A DNA stretch of 64,000 nt from Synechococcus sp. M16.1. GTDB taxonomy: Bacteria > Cyanobacteriota > Cyanobacteriia > PCC-6307 > Cyanobiaceae. The notes beneath the pieces were generated by a model, which searched no databases, was not told the DNA's origin, and saw only the letters and a list, made by a program, of their open reading frames with translations. The stretch lies in NCBI RefSeq assembly GCF_014279895.1, contig NZ_CP047954.1, forward strand, positions 558,001 through 622,000. The letters run 5' to 3'. Positions 16,091-25,307 of the stretch are shown here, in pieces. The first letter of the stretch is position 1. The number at the start of each line of letters is the position of its first letter. The position numbers and the translations under genes were made by a program.

Positions 16091-16498
16091 ATGGCCAGCC
16101 CATCTGCCCCCGATTTGACCCTGCTGTTTGACGGAGGTTGTCCGTTGTGTGTGCGCGAAGTTCGCTTTCTGCAGCAGCGTGACCGTCAGGCCCGGCTGGC
16201 TTTTGTCGACATTGATGCCTCTGATTACGACGCAGCGGCCCATGCCGGCATCAGTTACCGGGTGGCCATGGGCCGCATTCATGCCATCACAGGCTCCGGG
16301 GAGGTGCTGCGGGATGTGGCCGTCTTCCGTGAGGCGTATCGCCTGATTGGTCTGGGGTGGCTTTACGCACCGACCCGCTGGCCTTTGATCGGCAGCGTGG
16401 TCGATTGGGTCTATGGGATTTGGGCCGCCCGGCGGCTTCAGATCACCGGGCGTGCCGACCTTGAGACCCTGTGCCAAGGCCGCTGTGAGCTGAACTGA
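16091..16498 (+). CDS. DCC-family thiol-disulfide oxidoreductase-like protein
   Basis: The 135-residue protein shows the DUF393 signature LLFDGGCPLCVREVRFL, with a Cys-x-x-Cys near residues 21-24, and the downstream GRIHAITGSGEVLRD segment where these proteins place their conserved D-G-Y motif. DCC proteins are predicted redox or membrane-linked oxidoreductases. A hydrophobic C-terminal helix (WPLIGSVVDWVYGIWAA) could touch the membrane. It is divergent from the YjbQ-family gene and ends seven bases before the stop of a small minus-strand gene. Confidence 0.8.
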   Translation: MASPSAPDLTLLFDGGCPLCVREVRFLQQRDRQARLAFVDIDASDYDAAAHAGISYRVAMGRIHAITGSGEVLRDVAVFREAYRLIGLGWLYAPTRWPLIGSVVDWVYGIWAARRLQITGRADLETLCQGRCELN

Positions 16499-16505
16499 CC
16501 CGTTC

Positions 16506-16643
16506 CTATCGAACGGTCTGCGGTTGTCGGTAGATCAGCTTGAGCGGCCAGAGAGCCATGGGCAGGGCGATCCCCAGGGCCAGCTGCAGCATCAATCGGC
16601 GCATGGGTCCAGAACGTCTGAACCGCTTCACCATGGCCTGCAT
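16506..16643 (-). CDS. Possible small membrane protein
   Basis: A 45-residue reading frame starting at ATG 16643 (or ATG 16634): basic N-terminus (KRFRRSGPMRR), one hydrophobic helix (LMLQLALGIALPMALWPL) and a short tail. It fills the space between the convergent DCC gene and the divergent carboxypeptidase gene. I keep it because its charge and hydrophobicity pattern fit a single-pass protein and the gap is otherwise unexplained. No family is recognised, and it could be chance. Confidence 0.4.
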   Translation of the reverse strand: MQAMVKRFRRSGPMRRLMLQLALGIALPMALWPLKLIYRQPQTVR

Positions 16644-16696
16644 CGCTGCTTCGATGCCACTCCAGGTGTCGTTAGGGTGATGGAAAAGGGGGCGAG

Positions 16697-18205
16697 ATGG
16701 CTTCTGCCGCAACGGCTTGGGGGCAGCTGGGCGCCCATCTGAGAGAGACGCAGCTGCTCGGCTCGATTCAGAGCACCCTGTATTGGGACCAGAACACCCG
16801 CATGCCTTCTGCCGGGGCGTCCTGGCGAGGTGAGCAGCTCACGCTGCTGGCGACCCAGCTTCATGCTCGTCAGAGCTCTGCGGCCTATGCGGAACTGCTG
16901 GCCGCAGCGCGTCAGCATTGGAATTCCGCTGAGCGATGCCCTGAGCAGGGCCGCAATCTGGATCTGCTGGAACAGGACCTGCAGCGGCAGCAGTCCCTCG
17001 ATCCAGCCCTCGTCGCCGCCTTGGCCAAGGCCAAGGCCGAGGGTTACAACCGGTGGCAGCAGGCTCGATCGGCCTCTGATTTCAGCCTCTTCGCACCGGC
17101 GCTTCAGACCCTGATTGATTTGCGTCAGGAGCAGGCCAAACAGCTGGATGAGCCGCGCTCCTGTTGGGAGACCCTGGCGCAACCCTTCGAACCGGATCTG
17201 CGTCTGGAGCGTCTCGAGGCCTTGTTTGCTCCGTTACGACAACGGTTGCCGCAATTGGTTGCTCAGGCATCCACCCGGCCACGTCCACGATCAGCGGACT
17301 GGGATCTCGAGGAGTCCAGCCAGCAAGATCTCTGTGATGAGCTGCTCGGTGCCTGGGGCCGCAATCCCGCCATCACCTGCATGGCACGTTCGCCTCACCC
17401 CTTCTCGATCACGTTGGGACCGGCGGATTACCGCATCACCACGCGTGTGGTGCCTGGCCAGCCCTTGTCGTGCTTCCTGGCTACGGCCCATGAGTGGGGC
17501 CACTCCCTCTATGAACAGGGGTTGCCGGACCAGAGCCACCAATGGTTCGCCTGGCCTCTGGGACAGGCCACCTCGATGGCGGTGCATGAAAGTCAGTCGC
17601 TGTTCTGGGAGAACCGTGTTGCCCGGAGCCGTCCGTTCGCAGAGCAGTGGTGGAAGCGTTTTGCGCAGGTGGGGGCTCCCTTCAGCGGAACCCAGGACAT
17701 GTGGCAGGCGATGAATCCGATGGCGCCTGGTTTGAACCGGGTGGAGGCTGATGAACTCAGCTATGGCTTGCACATCCTGATCCGCACGGATCTTGAGATT
17801 GCTCTGCTGGAGCAGGGTTTGGCGGTGAACGATCTCCCAGACGAATGGAACCGGCGCTATCAGGAACTCCTGGGGGTGCGGCCGATGAACGATGCCGAGG
17901 GATGCCTTCAAGATGTGCACTGGAGTGAAGGCCTGTTTGGCTATTTCCCCTCGTATCTGTTGGGGCACTTGATCAGTGCACAGTTGAGCGAAGCGATGGC
18001 GGAGGCCATCGGGTCTCCGGAGGAGCATGTGGAGCGCGGCGATGTCACGCCCTTGCTGGCTTGGCTGCGTGAGCACGTTCACCCGCTCGGACGCAGTGTG
18101 AATGCCGATCAACTGGTGGAAAGGGTCACCGGTCGGCCCCTGAGCACCGATGCCTTCCTCGACTATCTGGAGAACAAGCTTGATCGGCTGCAACCGGCCC
18201 CCTAG
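16697..18205 (+). CDS. M32-family metallocarboxypeptidase (Taq type)
   Basis: The 502-residue protein is a carboxypeptidase Taq homologue. It has the zinc motif in ATAHEWGHSLYEQGL, the M32-typical HESQSLFWEN (third zinc ligand glutamate), the upstream DYRITTRVVPG and the late IRTDLEIALL segment. It is almost entirely helical and of normal length for the family. The enzyme removes C-terminal residues from peptides in the cytoplasm. ATG 16697 follows a purine-rich stretch (AAAAGGGGGCGAG). It is followed after 62 bases by the inorganic pyrophosphatase gene. Confidence 0.95.
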   Translation: MASAATAWGQLGAHLRETQLLGSIQSTLYWDQNTRMPSAGASWRGEQLTLLATQLHARQSSAAYAELLAAARQHWNSAERCPEQGRNLDLLEQDLQRQQSLDPALVAALAKAKAEGYNRWQQARSASDFSLFAPALQTLIDLRQEQAKQLDEPRSCWETLAQPFEPDLRLERLEALFAPLRQRLPQLVAQASTRPRPRSADWDLEESSQQDLCDELLGAWGRNPAITCMARSPHPFSITLGPADYRITTRVVPGQPLSCFLATAHEWGHSLYEQGLPDQSHQWFAWPLGQATSMAVHESQSLFWENRVARSRPFAEQWWKRFAQVGAPFSGTQDMWQAMNPMAPGLNRVEADELSYGLHILIRTDLEIALLEQGLAVNDLPDEWNRRYQELLGVRPMNDAEGCLQDVHWSEGLFGYFPSYLLGHLISAQLSEAMAEAIGSPEEHVERGDVTPLLAWLREHVHPLGRSVNADQLVERVTGRPLSTDAFLDYLENKLDRLQPAP

Positions 18206-18267
18206 CCGCGTGCAACTCGACGGGCTGAGGCGGCCCGTAGGATGCGCCGCGCTGTCCATCGCCGTTT

Positions 18268-18855
18268 ATGGCCAACCTCGATCAGGCACCCAGCCGCAGC
18301 ATGCCCAACCTGCTGCACGTGCTGCCGGCCTTCGCTGATGAAGCCGAACTTCGTCTCAACACGATCGTGGAGCTCAACTCCAACACGATCAACAAGTACG
18401 AGCTGATCACCGAAACCGGCCATCTCAAGCTGGACCGCGTTGGTTACTCCTCGCTGGCTTACCCCTTCGCCTACGGATGCATTCCCCGCACCTGGGATGA
18501 AGATGGCGATCCCCTCGACATCGAAATCGTTGGTGTCACCGAGCCCCTGATTCCCGGTTCGATTGTGGAAGCCCGCATCATCGGCGTGATGACCTTCGAC
18601 GACGGTGGTGAAGTCGACGACAAGGTGATCGCTGTGCTTGCCGATGACAAGCGCATGGATCACATCAAGAGCTGGGAAGATCTCGGTGAGCACTGGAAGA
18701 AAGAGACCACCTACTACTGGGAGCACTACAAGGATCTGAAGAAGCCTGGCACCTGCTCGGTGAACGGTTTCTTCGGCACTGAAAAGGCCGTTGAGATCAT
18801 CAAGAGCTGCGAGGCTCGCTACATGGCTGAGATTGATCCCAAGTTGGTCGACTGA
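18268..18855 (+). CDS. ppa: Inorganic pyrophosphatase (all catalytic residues present)
   Basis: The 195-residue family I pyrophosphatase hydrolyses PPi from biosynthesis. Active-site residues are present: Lys43 in NKYE, Tyr65-Tyr69 around YPFAYG, Asp79/Asp81/Asp84 in DGDPLD, Asp112/Asp117/Lys119 in DDGGEVDDK, and Tyr154-Lys155 in HYKDLKK. The second YPF-YG residue is Ala where many bacteria have Asp or Asn, and the C-terminus is slightly longer than usual. A strong intrinsic terminator follows. A second, altered pyrophosphatase lies at 35263. Confidence 0.95.
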   Translation: MANLDQAPSRSMPNLLHVLPAFADEAELRLNTIVELNSNTINKYELITETGHLKLDRVGYSSLAYPFAYGCIPRTWDEDGDPLDIEIVGVTEPLIPGSIVEARIIGVMTFDDGGEVDDKVIAVLADDKRMDHIKSWEDLGEHWKKETTYYWEHYKDLKKPGTCSVNGFFGTEKAVEIIKSCEARYMAEIDPKLVD

Positions 18856-18881
18856 ACGCGTCGGCGATCGACTGCTGATCA

Positions 18882-18907
18882 GGCGGGGGACACTCCCCCG
18901 CCTTTTT
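18882..18907 (+). terminator. Intrinsic terminator of ppa
   Basis: GGCGGGGGA at 18882-18890 pairs perfectly with TCCCCCGCC at 18894-18902 across a CAC loop. The stem is followed directly by TTTTT, 26 bases after the ppa stop codon. This is a textbook rho-independent terminator. Confidence 0.9.
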
Positions 18908-19002
18908 CATGGCTCAGCGTCCGGCTCAACAGCATCGAAGATCCTTCGATTGGGATGTACACCTCTCGTGAGACAACAGAGCTGAAGGAGGACGAAGTCG
19001 GG

Positions 19003-19030
19003 TCTTTGGTCTCGACCATGAGACCAAAGA
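19003..19030. promoter_or_regulatory. Long perfect hairpin upstream of the L,D-transpeptidase gene
   Basis: An 11-bp perfect inverted repeat (TCTTTGGTCTC, six-base loop, GAGACCAAAGA) sits 51 bases before the transpeptidase ATG. Neither strand has a following T-run, so termination is unlikely. It may be a 5'-UTR structure or an operator. Confidence 0.45.
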
Positions 19031-19081
19031 GATTCTCAAGAGTTCAGCTCCAAGGCTGCTGCTGCTGTTTTTCTCGCAGCA

Positions 19082-19609
19082 ATGAATACGTTGAGACCAG
19101 TGGGTCTTGCGCATCTCATGAAGTGGTCATTGATGCCGGCGCTGTTGGCTGGGTCTGTTGCTCCATGCCTTGCTGCTGAACCTGTTGAGCTGGCCTTGCG
19201 GCAACCCGCTCATGCGTCGCGCATCGTGCTTGACCTCAGCAAGCGACAGATCACACTCATGCGGGGCGAGCAGCAGCTTGGGGCCTGGCCTTTGGCGATC
19301 GGAGATCCCAAAACCCCCACCCCAAAAGGGGAATTCGCCATCCTCAACAAGAAGGTCAATCCGATCTATGTGACCCATAAGTCGGGTCAGCGGCGGGAGC
19401 TGGGCGGACCCAGCAGTCCGATTGGTGATCGCTACATGGCTTTTCACCGCAATGGCCGCGGCGAGTTTGGGATCCATGGAACGGCGTGGCCGCACTGGGT
19501 TCAGATTCGCGCGGCCGTCAGCCTGGGCTGCGTTCGCATGCTCAACAGCCACATCCGGCAGCTGTTTGATGCTGTGGATGTGGGAACGCGTCTGGAAATT
19601 CGCAGTTGA
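19082..19609 (+). CDS. L,D-transpeptidase (YkuD family)
   Basis: The 175-residue protein has an N-terminal signal (MKWSLMPALLAGSVAPCLA; ATG 19118 would place it exactly at the start) and a YkuD domain from about residue 45. The catalytic region IHGTAWPHWVQIRAAVSLGC ends in the nucleophilic cysteine of SLGCVRM. It would make 3-3 peptidoglycan cross-links or attach proteins to the wall in the periplasm. It ends immediately beside hemC: the two stop codons together read TGATCA. Confidence 0.92.
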   Translation: MNTLRPVGLAHLMKWSLMPALLAGSVAPCLAAEPVELALRQPAHASRIVLDLSKRQITLMRGEQQLGAWPLAIGDPKTPTPKGEFAILNKKVNPIYVTHKSGQRRELGGPSSPIGDRYMAFHRNGRGEFGIHGTAWPHWVQIRAAVSLGCVRMLNSHIRQLFDAVDVGTRLEIRS

Positions 19610-20563
19610 TCAGGCTTCCGGGCGGACGGTGTCGAAGATCTCTTTGAGGATCTCGCCAGCACCCTGACCTTTGAGGGTGTTGGCCAGAGCGATGCCGATG
19701 GCTTCGGCGTCGCTTGCTGCGCCACTGGCCTGGTCGCGGATCAGACGTTTGCCATCAAGGCTGGCCACCATCCCGGTGAGGATCAGTTGATCACCTTCGA
19801 AGCGGGTGTTCACGCCGATGGGCACCTGGCAGCCACCTTCCAGTTCCCGCAGGAAAGCGCGTTCGGCCAGGCAGCGCTGGGAGGTGGGGGTGTGCTCCAG
19901 CACTTTGATCGCCTCAAGCACTTCGGGCTTGCCCTCCACGCATTCAATCCCCAGGGCGCCCTGACCAACGGCGTGCAGAGAGATCTCGCCGGGGATCAGC
20001 TGGTGGATCCGATCGCCGAAGCCAAGCCGGCCCAGGCCTGCCGCAGCCAGGATCAGACAGTCGTAATCGCCGCTGTCCAATTTTTCCAGGCGGGTGATCA
20101 CGTTCCCCCGGACGTCCTTGAAGATCAGGTGGGGGTAGTGGTGACGCAGCTGAGCCAGACGGCGCAGGGAACTCGTGCCCACCACAGAGCCTTCGGGAAG
20201 GGTGTCGAGTTTGTAGGCCTGGTTCTTGGTGTTCACCACCAGGGCATCGGCCGGGTCTTCCCGTTCGGTGATGCAGCCGAGCATCAGCCCCTCAGGAAGG
20301 TTGGTGGGCAGGTCTTTCAGCGAGTGGACGGCGATGTCCGCACGGTCCACCAGCATCTGTGCTTCCAGTTCCTTGGTGAACAGGCCTTTGTCGCCGATCT
20401 TCGCCAGGGCGACGTCCAGGATCTTGTCGCCCTGGGTGGCCATGGCTTCCACCGTGATCTTCAGGCCGGGATGGGCCTTCTCCAGTTCCGCTTTCACCCA
20501 GTTGGTTTGCACCATGGCCAGCTGGCTGCGTCGTGAGGCGATGCGCAGTTCGGTGAGGGCCAT
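19610..20563 (-). CDS. hemC: Hydroxymethylbilane synthase (porphobilinogen deaminase)
   Basis: The 317-residue enzyme joins four porphobilinogens into hydroxymethylbilane. It begins with [14 protein letters not shown] and has HSLKDLPT, the arginine-rich [12 protein letters not shown], the catalytic-aspartate segment [16 protein letters not shown] and [11 protein letters not shown], whose cysteine holds the dipyrromethane cofactor. Length is normal. It supplies both heme and chlorophyll branches downstream of hemL. No non-coding base separates it from the convergent transpeptidase gene. Confidence 0.97.
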   Translation of the reverse strand: MALTELRIASRRSQLAMVQTNWVKAELEKAHPGLKITVEAMATQGDKILDVALAKIGDKGLFTKELEAQMLVDRADIAVHSLKDLPTNLPEGLMLGCITEREDPADALVVNTKNQAYKLDTLPEGSVVGTSSLRRLAQLRHHYPHLIFKDVRGNVITRLEKLDSGDYDCLILAAAGLGRLGFGDRIHQLIPGEISLHAVGQGALGIECVEGKPEVLEAIKVLEHTPTSQRCLAERAFLRELEGGCQVPIGVNTRFEGDQLILTGMVASLDGKRLIRDQASGAASDAEAIGIALANTLKGQGAGEILKEIFDTVRPEA

Positions 20564-20620
20564 GGAAAGGGCGAATCAGCCGCCCAGCCTACGCTTTTGG
20601 CCTTGGATTCTTTGGTTCGC

Positions 20621-20638
20621 CTTCACGAGGTTGTGAAG
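20621..20638. promoter_or_regulatory. Small inverted repeat upstream of the gene at 20701
   Basis: CTTCAC and GTGAAG arms separated by six bases lie in the hemC-20701 divergent region, directly followed by a second overlapping palindrome (GAAGCTTC). This may be an operator; no known site is recognised. Confidence 0.25.
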
Positions 20639-20700
20639 CTTCGAAAGGGAAGATCTCTTTATGAAGAACGCTTAACATTTGCGGGCGTTGCAGCACAGTC

Positions 20701-21168
20701 ATGCCCGGACCCGTCGTCAATGGCGTTCGTCAGGCCGGAGCAATTGGCTCTGTTGCCCCCGACTCGCAAGAGCAGGAGGCCATGCTCCCCTTGGTGGCTG
20801 AGGGTTCCATCCGTCTGATCCTGTTGTGCAGTGGCGATGTGCTGATGGCGCGGCTGCGCCACACCACCGATCGCGATGGAGATCACGCGTATCAACTGCT
20901 GCGGCCCCGTCTGGTGCGTTCAGCCGCAGATGCCTCACACGATGCTCAGCCCAGTTGGCTGCTTCAGCCTTACCTGGAGGGGCTGACGTCGCAGCACAAT
21001 CTGGTGCTGTTCAAGGGGGCGGTTGCTTCCGTGCTTGAACCGGATGCTCGCCTGCTCCAGGCCTATGCACTTGAAACTCGCCAGGAGTGTCCCTTGGAGG
21101 AAACTCCGGTGGAGCGCCTGAAGCGTGCTTTTCAGGAATTCACGGAGACCTTCGATGCAAACACGTGA
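20701..21168 (+). CDS. Conserved hypothetical protein
   Basis: A 155-residue soluble protein starting at ATG 20701. The middle is beta-rich and hydrophobic (GSIRLILLCSGDVLMARLRH, LLQPYLEGLTSQHNLVLFKGAVASVLEP), and the C-terminus is a charged helix (VERLKRAFQEFTETF). No cysteine or metal motif stands out and I recognise no domain. It stands alone, divergent from hemC and convergent with rpoD, with a hairpin terminator 36 bases after its stop, so it appears to be a monocistronic gene. Confidence 0.7.
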   Translation: MPGPVVNGVRQAGAIGSVAPDSQEQEAMLPLVAEGSIRLILLCSGDVLMARLRHTTDRDGDHAYQLLRPRLVRSAADASHDAQPSWLLQPYLEGLTSQHNLVLFKGAVASVLEPDARLLQAYALETRQECPLEETPVERLKRAFQEFTETFDANT

Positions 21169-21203
21169 ACCTGTCGCACGGTCTCTTTCTATTTACCAAA
21201 GGA

Positions 21204-21228
21204 AAACCCCAGTCATGGACTGGGGTTT
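21204..21228. terminator. Hairpin terminator after the gene at 20701
   Basis: AAACCCCAGTC at 21204-21214 pairs perfectly with GACTGGGGTTT at 21218-21228 around an ATG loop. Short T-runs occur on both strands (GGGGTTT on plus, GGGGTTTT on minus), so it may stop transcripts from both the 20701 gene and the convergent rpoD. Confidence 0.65.
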
Positions 21229-21326
21229 GATCTCTTCCGTGTGAGGAGGGCGTCTCAATTCCCTCAAGCACTCTTATAGGAGCCCTCTGCTCCATTCAGC
21301 TAGGGGGAATGTACTTATGTATTACT

Positions 21327-21348
21327 CCCGTGACCGTTTGGTCACGGG
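21327..21348. terminator. Second hairpin at the rpoD 3' end
   Basis: CCCGTGACC and GGTCACGGG form a 9-bp stem with a GTTT loop, 13 bases beyond the rpoD stop on the minus strand. No clear T-run follows. It may act as a terminator or a 3'-end stabiliser together with the hairpin at 21204. Confidence 0.45.
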
Positions 21349-21360
21349 CCCAGTGCTGGC

Positions 21361-22752
21361 TTACTTGATGTATTCCTTGAGCACCCCGTTGCGGTTGGGG
21401 TGGCGCAATTTGCGCAGGGCCTTGGCTTCGATCTGACGGATCCGTTCACGGGTCACATCAAAAATCTGACCAATTTCCTCGAGGGTCTTCATCCGCCCGT
21501 CGTCCAGGCCATAGCGCAGGCGCAGCACATCGCGCTCGCGGGGGCTGAGGGTGGCCAACACACCTTCCAGGTCTTCACGAAGCAGGTTCTTGGCAACGTC
21601 CTGCTCGGGATTTTCGATGTCGGCTTCGATGAAATCACCCAGGCGGGAATCCTCTTCCTTGCCGATGGGGGTCTCCAGTGAGATCGGCAGCTGGGCGCTC
21701 TTGGCGATGAAGCGCAGTTTTTCGATGGTCATTTCCATCGATTCCGCGATTTCCTCTTCCGTTGGCTTGCGGCCGAATTCCTGGGAGAGAACCTTGGTGG
21801 TCTTCTTGATCCTGGAGATCGTTTCGTAGAGGTGCACCGGCAGGCGGATGGTGCGGCTCTGGTCGGCGATGGCGCGTGTGATGGCCTGGCGAATCCACCA
21901 GGTGGCGTAGGTGGAGAACTTGTAGCCCTTTTCGTGGTCGAATTTCTCGGCTGCACGAATCAGGCCAAGGCTTCCTTCCTGAATCAGGTCTTGGAAGCTC
22001 AGGCCCCGATTCATGTACTTCTTGGCAATCGAGACCACAAGGCGCAAGTTGGATTGCACCATCTTTTCCTTGGCCCGTCGGCCCAGCATCAAGCGCCGGC
22101 GGAAGCGGATGAGCGGCATTTCCACCAAGGCCGCCCACTCTTTGTTGTCGGGTTCCCGGCCGTTGTCGCTTTCAAATTGAGCGGCCAGTTCCTCGAGATA
22201 GAGAAGATCGGCAATTTTGCGGGCCAGTTCGATCTCTTCGTCGGGACGCAGCAGGCGGATCCGACCAATTTCCTGGAGATAAACCCGGATGGAGTCTTCG
22301 GTGTAGACGCCTTTGGGGCCGATCTTGATGCTGGCCAGGGCTTTGGCCTTGGCTTCCTTCTCAGCAGCTGCGGTTTTGGCTTTCTCCTCGGCGGTTGGCT
22401 TCGCTGCCGCTGCTTTGGCTGTTGATACCTTGGCTGTTGAAGATTTAGTCGTGGTCTTCTTGGCGGTGGCTGCCTTCTTAGTTGTGGTTGCCTTTTTCGT
22501 TGTGGTTTTGGCCTTGGTGGTTTTCGCTGCAGCCTTTTTGGTGGTTCCCGAGGCCTTGGCTTGATCTGCAGCGGCGAGCAGTTCGTCGGCTGCGGCGTTC
22601 AGGTCCTTGGCGCTCGCCTTGGTGGTTCGTCGGCGTGCAGGGGTTTTCTTGGCCTCTTTGTCGGAACTCTTGGCGACTTCCTTCACCTTGCCGTCAGCAT
22701 TGGCCAGAAGAACGATGTCCGGCTTGGCAGCTTTGGTGGCAGCAGGGGTCAT
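21361..22752 (-). CDS. rpoD: Principal RNA polymerase sigma factor (RpoD/SigA)
   Basis: The 463-residue sigma-70 has region 1.2 ([16 protein letters not shown]), region 2 ([26 protein letters not shown] and [20 protein letters not shown], the -10 recognition helix), region 3 and region 4.2 ([29 protein letters not shown], the -35 helix). Instead of a normal region 1.1, residues about 35-145 are a Lys/Ala/Thr-rich low-complexity tract (repeated TTKKA and AAAK units) like histone H1 tails. It is divergent from priA and ends near two hairpins. Confidence 0.97.
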   Translation of the reverse strand: MTPAATKAAKPDIVLLANADGKVKEVAKSSDKEAKKTPARRRTTKASAKDLNAAADELLAAADQAKASGTTKKAAAKTTKAKTTTKKATTTKKAATAKKTTTKSSTAKVSTAKAAAAKPTAEEKAKTAAAEKEAKAKALASIKIGPKGVYTEDSIRVYLQEIGRIRLLRPDEEIELARKIADLLYLEELAAQFESDNGREPDNKEWAALVEMPLIRFRRRLMLGRRAKEKMVQSNLRLVVSIAKKYMNRGLSFQDLIQEGSLGLIRAAEKFDHEKGYKFSTYATWWIRQAITRAIADQSRTIRLPVHLYETISRIKKTTKVLSQEFGRKPTEEEIAESMEMTIEKLRFIAKSAQLPISLETPIGKEEDSRLGDFIEADIENPEQDVAKNLLREDLEGVLATLSPRERDVLRLRYGLDDGRMKTLEEIGQIFDVTRERIRQIEAKALRKLRHPNRNGVLKEYIK

Positions 22753-23036
22753 GGTGTTAGTCGAAGTCGGATAGAGGGGAGATGCAACAGCGGCAACATC
22801 GCGCCAACGGCAATGGCCGGAACCTGGAACTTCCGTTCAAACGAAAGAGAACGACACAGCTGACGCTGAGACGGAGTTCATGGGCTGATGGTGGTGTCCG
22901 CGAGTCGACGAAACGCTTGGACTGATTGTGTCTGTGCTGTCCGGGGTGGTCTCAGACCGGTCAAAGTGGCAAGGAACAAGACCTTGACTTCAGACTCTGT
23001 GTCTTCCCTCTGGATCGAGCGCAGGGTTGGCAGAAA
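22753..23036. other. Divergent intergenic region rpoD-priA
   Basis: The longest gene-free stretch of the window (284 bases). It must hold the rpoD and priA promoters. I see a small palindrome at 22948-22958 (GGTCT-C-AGACC) and no convincing consensus promoter, tRNA or small RNA. Confidence 0.5.
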
Positions 23037-25307
23037 ATGTCCAACCTGTCCACGTTAATGAAGTCTTCCGAAGTTTGCAAGGTCCTGTCGCATTCGCGGC
23101 GATGCGTTGAGGTCTGGCTGGAGGCTGGGCGGGAAGGACGCTCCTTCAGTTACGCCGCAGATCCCAGCATGGGATTGATGCCGGGAGATCTGGTGCGGGT
23201 GCGCCTCCGGGGTCGAGCCATGCATGGATTGGTGGTGGCGGAGCGGGAGTGGGCTGAGCAGGATCCTCAGGAGCTGCAACCGGTGGAATCGCTCCTGCAG
23301 CGAGCTGCTGTCGATTCGGATTGGTACAGCTGGCTGGAGCGGGTGGCGGACCGTTGCCATCTCAGTGTCTTCCGCACCTTGAAGGCGGCTTTGCCGTCGG
23401 GCTGGATTGGTCAGGCCGGCCAGCGTTCCCTGGCCGGCGGGCGTCAGATGTGGTGGATTCAGGCCCGGGTCCCCCCTGATGCAGCGAACCCACCCACCCC
23501 TCGCCAGCGGGAGCTTCTGGCTTGGTTGGAGGGCCAGGGCGATGGTGCTTGGCAACGGGACCTGCTGGCCAGTGGGTTTGGCGCGCAATTGCTGCCGCCG
23601 CTGATCCAGCAGGGCTACCTGGTGCGTGAGCAGCGTCGTTGTGAGGACAAGGGCTCATCAGCTGGTTCTGGCCCCCAGGAGCTTCCCCAGGCCTTGACGG
23701 CTGAGCAGCAGGACGTGGTGAAGGCCTACCAACAGCTGTCTCCGGGGAGAGGGCTGCTGCTCTGGGGAATCACCGGCTCCGGCAAGACCGAGGTGTACCT
23801 CCAGCTGGCTGCCCAGGAGCTGGAGCGGGGCCGGCACGTGCTGCTGCTCACCCCCGAGATCGGATTGATTCCCCAACTCGTTGACCGTTGCCGCAAACGC
23901 TTCGGCTCGCGCGTTGTGGAGTACCACAGCGGTTGTGGTGACGCCGAACGGGTTCGAACCTGGCGCCGCTGTCTTGCTGCCGAACAGCCGTTGGTGGTGG
24001 TGGGAACCCGCTCCGCGGTGTTCGTGCCGTTGAAGCCGCTGGGGCTGGTCGTTCTGGATGAGGAGCACGACAGCTCTTACAAGCAAGACGCACCCATGCC
24101 TTGCTATCACGCCCGGGACCTGGCTTTGGACCGGGTTGTGATGCAACAGGCACGGCTTGTGCTGGGCAGCGCCACGCCGTCGCTCGAGAGCTGGATTCAA
24201 TCGGGCTCGGATGGTGCCTTGACCTTGGTGCGCCTGACCCAGCGGATTTCCCGGCAGTCCCTACCGCCTGTGCATGTGATCGACATGCGCCATGAGTTGG
24301 CCGAAGGACACAAGCGTCTGGTCAGTCGCGCCTTGATGGATCGTCTTGCGGCGCTGCCGGAGCAGGGCGAACAGGCCGTGGTTTTGGTGCCTCGTCGGGG
24401 ATATAGCCCCTTTTTGAGCTGTCGCAGTTGCGGCGAGGTGGTGATGTGCCCCCACTGCGATGTGGCGCTCACCGTTCACCGCAGCAAGGCCGGGCGTCAG
24501 TGGCTGCGTTGCCACTGGTGTGACCATCGTGAAGACCTGGAGAACCGTTGCAGTCACTGTGGTTCCACGGCCTTCAAGCCGTTTGGGGCCGGGACGCAGA
24601 AGGTTTTGGAACTGCTCTCTCAGGAGCTCGAAGGCCTTCGTTTGCTCCGCTTTGACCGCGATTCCACCGGGGGGCGGGATGGCCATCGACGCCTGTTGGA
24701 CCGTTTCGCTGCTGGAGAAGCCGACGTCTTGATCGGTACGCAGATGCTGGCCAAGGGCATGGATCTGCCGCGGGTCACCCTGGCGGCGGTGCTCGCGGCG
24801 GATGGGCTTCTGCACCGCCCCGATCTCCGCGCAGCAGAGCAGGCCCTGCAGTTGCTGTTGCAGTTGGCGGGCCGTGCCGGGCGAGGTGAGCGACCGGGGC
24901 ATGTGTTGGTGCAGACCTACACCCCAGAGCACCCGGTGATTCAACACCTGGTGGATGGTCGCTATGAAGCGTTCCTCTCCCAGGAGGTGGCCCTCCGCAA
25001 GGAAGCGGGTCTGGTGCCCTTCAGTCGCGCTTGTCTGCTGCGACTGTCTGGAGATTCCCCCAGCAAAACAGCAACGGCGGCAGCGGTGCTGGCGGAGCGG
25101 ATCCGGCCGATTTGTCAGCTCCAGAATTGGTGGTTGTTGGGTCCTGCTCCGGCACCTGTGGCCCGGGTTGCTGGCCGAAGCCGATGGCAGCTGTTGCTGC
25201 ACGGTCCGGCGGGCTCCCCGCTTCCGCTGCCTCCGGGACAGGCCCTCTGGGATGGCTTGCCCAAGGGTGTGGCGCTCACTGTGGATCCCGACCCGCAGCA
25301 GCTTTGA
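23037..25307 (+). CDS. priA: Primosomal protein N' (PriA helicase)
   Basis: The 756-residue superfamily 2 helicase restarts stalled replication forks. An N-terminal DNA-binding region (1-230) precedes Walker A GITGSGKTEVY, the DEEH Walker B box, the GSATPSLES motif III and the C-terminal motifs LIGTQMLAKGMD and QLAGRAGR. Between them, eight cysteines in four CxxC pairs (CRSCG, CPHCD, CHWCD, CSHCG) form the PriA zinc module. ATG 23037 is chosen; the frame is open further upstream without similarity. Its stop abuts the convergent DUF3153 gene. Confidence 0.95.
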   Translation: MSNLSTLMKSSEVCKVLSHSRRCVEVWLEAGREGRSFSYAADPSMGLMPGDLVRVRLRGRAMHGLVVAEREWAEQDPQELQPVESLLQRAAVDSDWYSWLERVADRCHLSVFRTLKAALPSGWIGQAGQRSLAGGRQMWWIQARVPPDAANPPTPRQRELLAWLEGQGDGAWQRDLLASGFGAQLLPPLIQQGYLVREQRRCEDKGSSAGSGPQELPQALTAEQQDVVKAYQQLSPGRGLLLWGITGSGKTEVYLQLAAQELERGRHVLLLTPEIGLIPQLVDRCRKRFGSRVVEYHSGCGDAERVRTWRRCLAAEQPLVVVGTRSAVFVPLKPLGLVVLDEEHDSSYKQDAPMPCYHARDLALDRVVMQQARLVLGSATPSLESWIQSGSDGALTLVRLTQRISRQSLPPVHVIDMRHELAEGHKRLVSRALMDRLAALPEQGEQAVVLVPRRGYSPFLSCRSCGEVVMCPHCDVALTVHRSKAGRQWLRCHWCDHREDLENRCSHCGSTAFKPFGAGTQKVLELLSQELEGLRLLRFDRDSTGGRDGHRRLLDRFAAGEADVLIGTQMLAKGMDLPRVTLAAVLAADGLLHRPDLRAAEQALQLLLQLAGRAGRGERPGHVLVQTYTPEHPVIQHLVDGRYEAFLSQEVALRKEAGLVPFSRACLLRLSGDSPSKTATAAAVLAERIRPICQLQNWWLLGPAPAPVARVAGRSRWQLLLHGPAGSPLPLPPGQALWDGLPKGVALTVDPDPQQL

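Noticed and set aside
18955-19179. 74-residue cysteine-rich frame before the L,D-transpeptidase
   Set aside because: It overlaps the transpeptidase signal peptide in another frame and its cysteine run reflects CTG/TGC repeats; no ribosome-binding site stands out.
22753-23036. Possible small RNA between rpoD and priA
   Set aside because: No stable long fold, terminator or known small-RNA signature was seen by eye.
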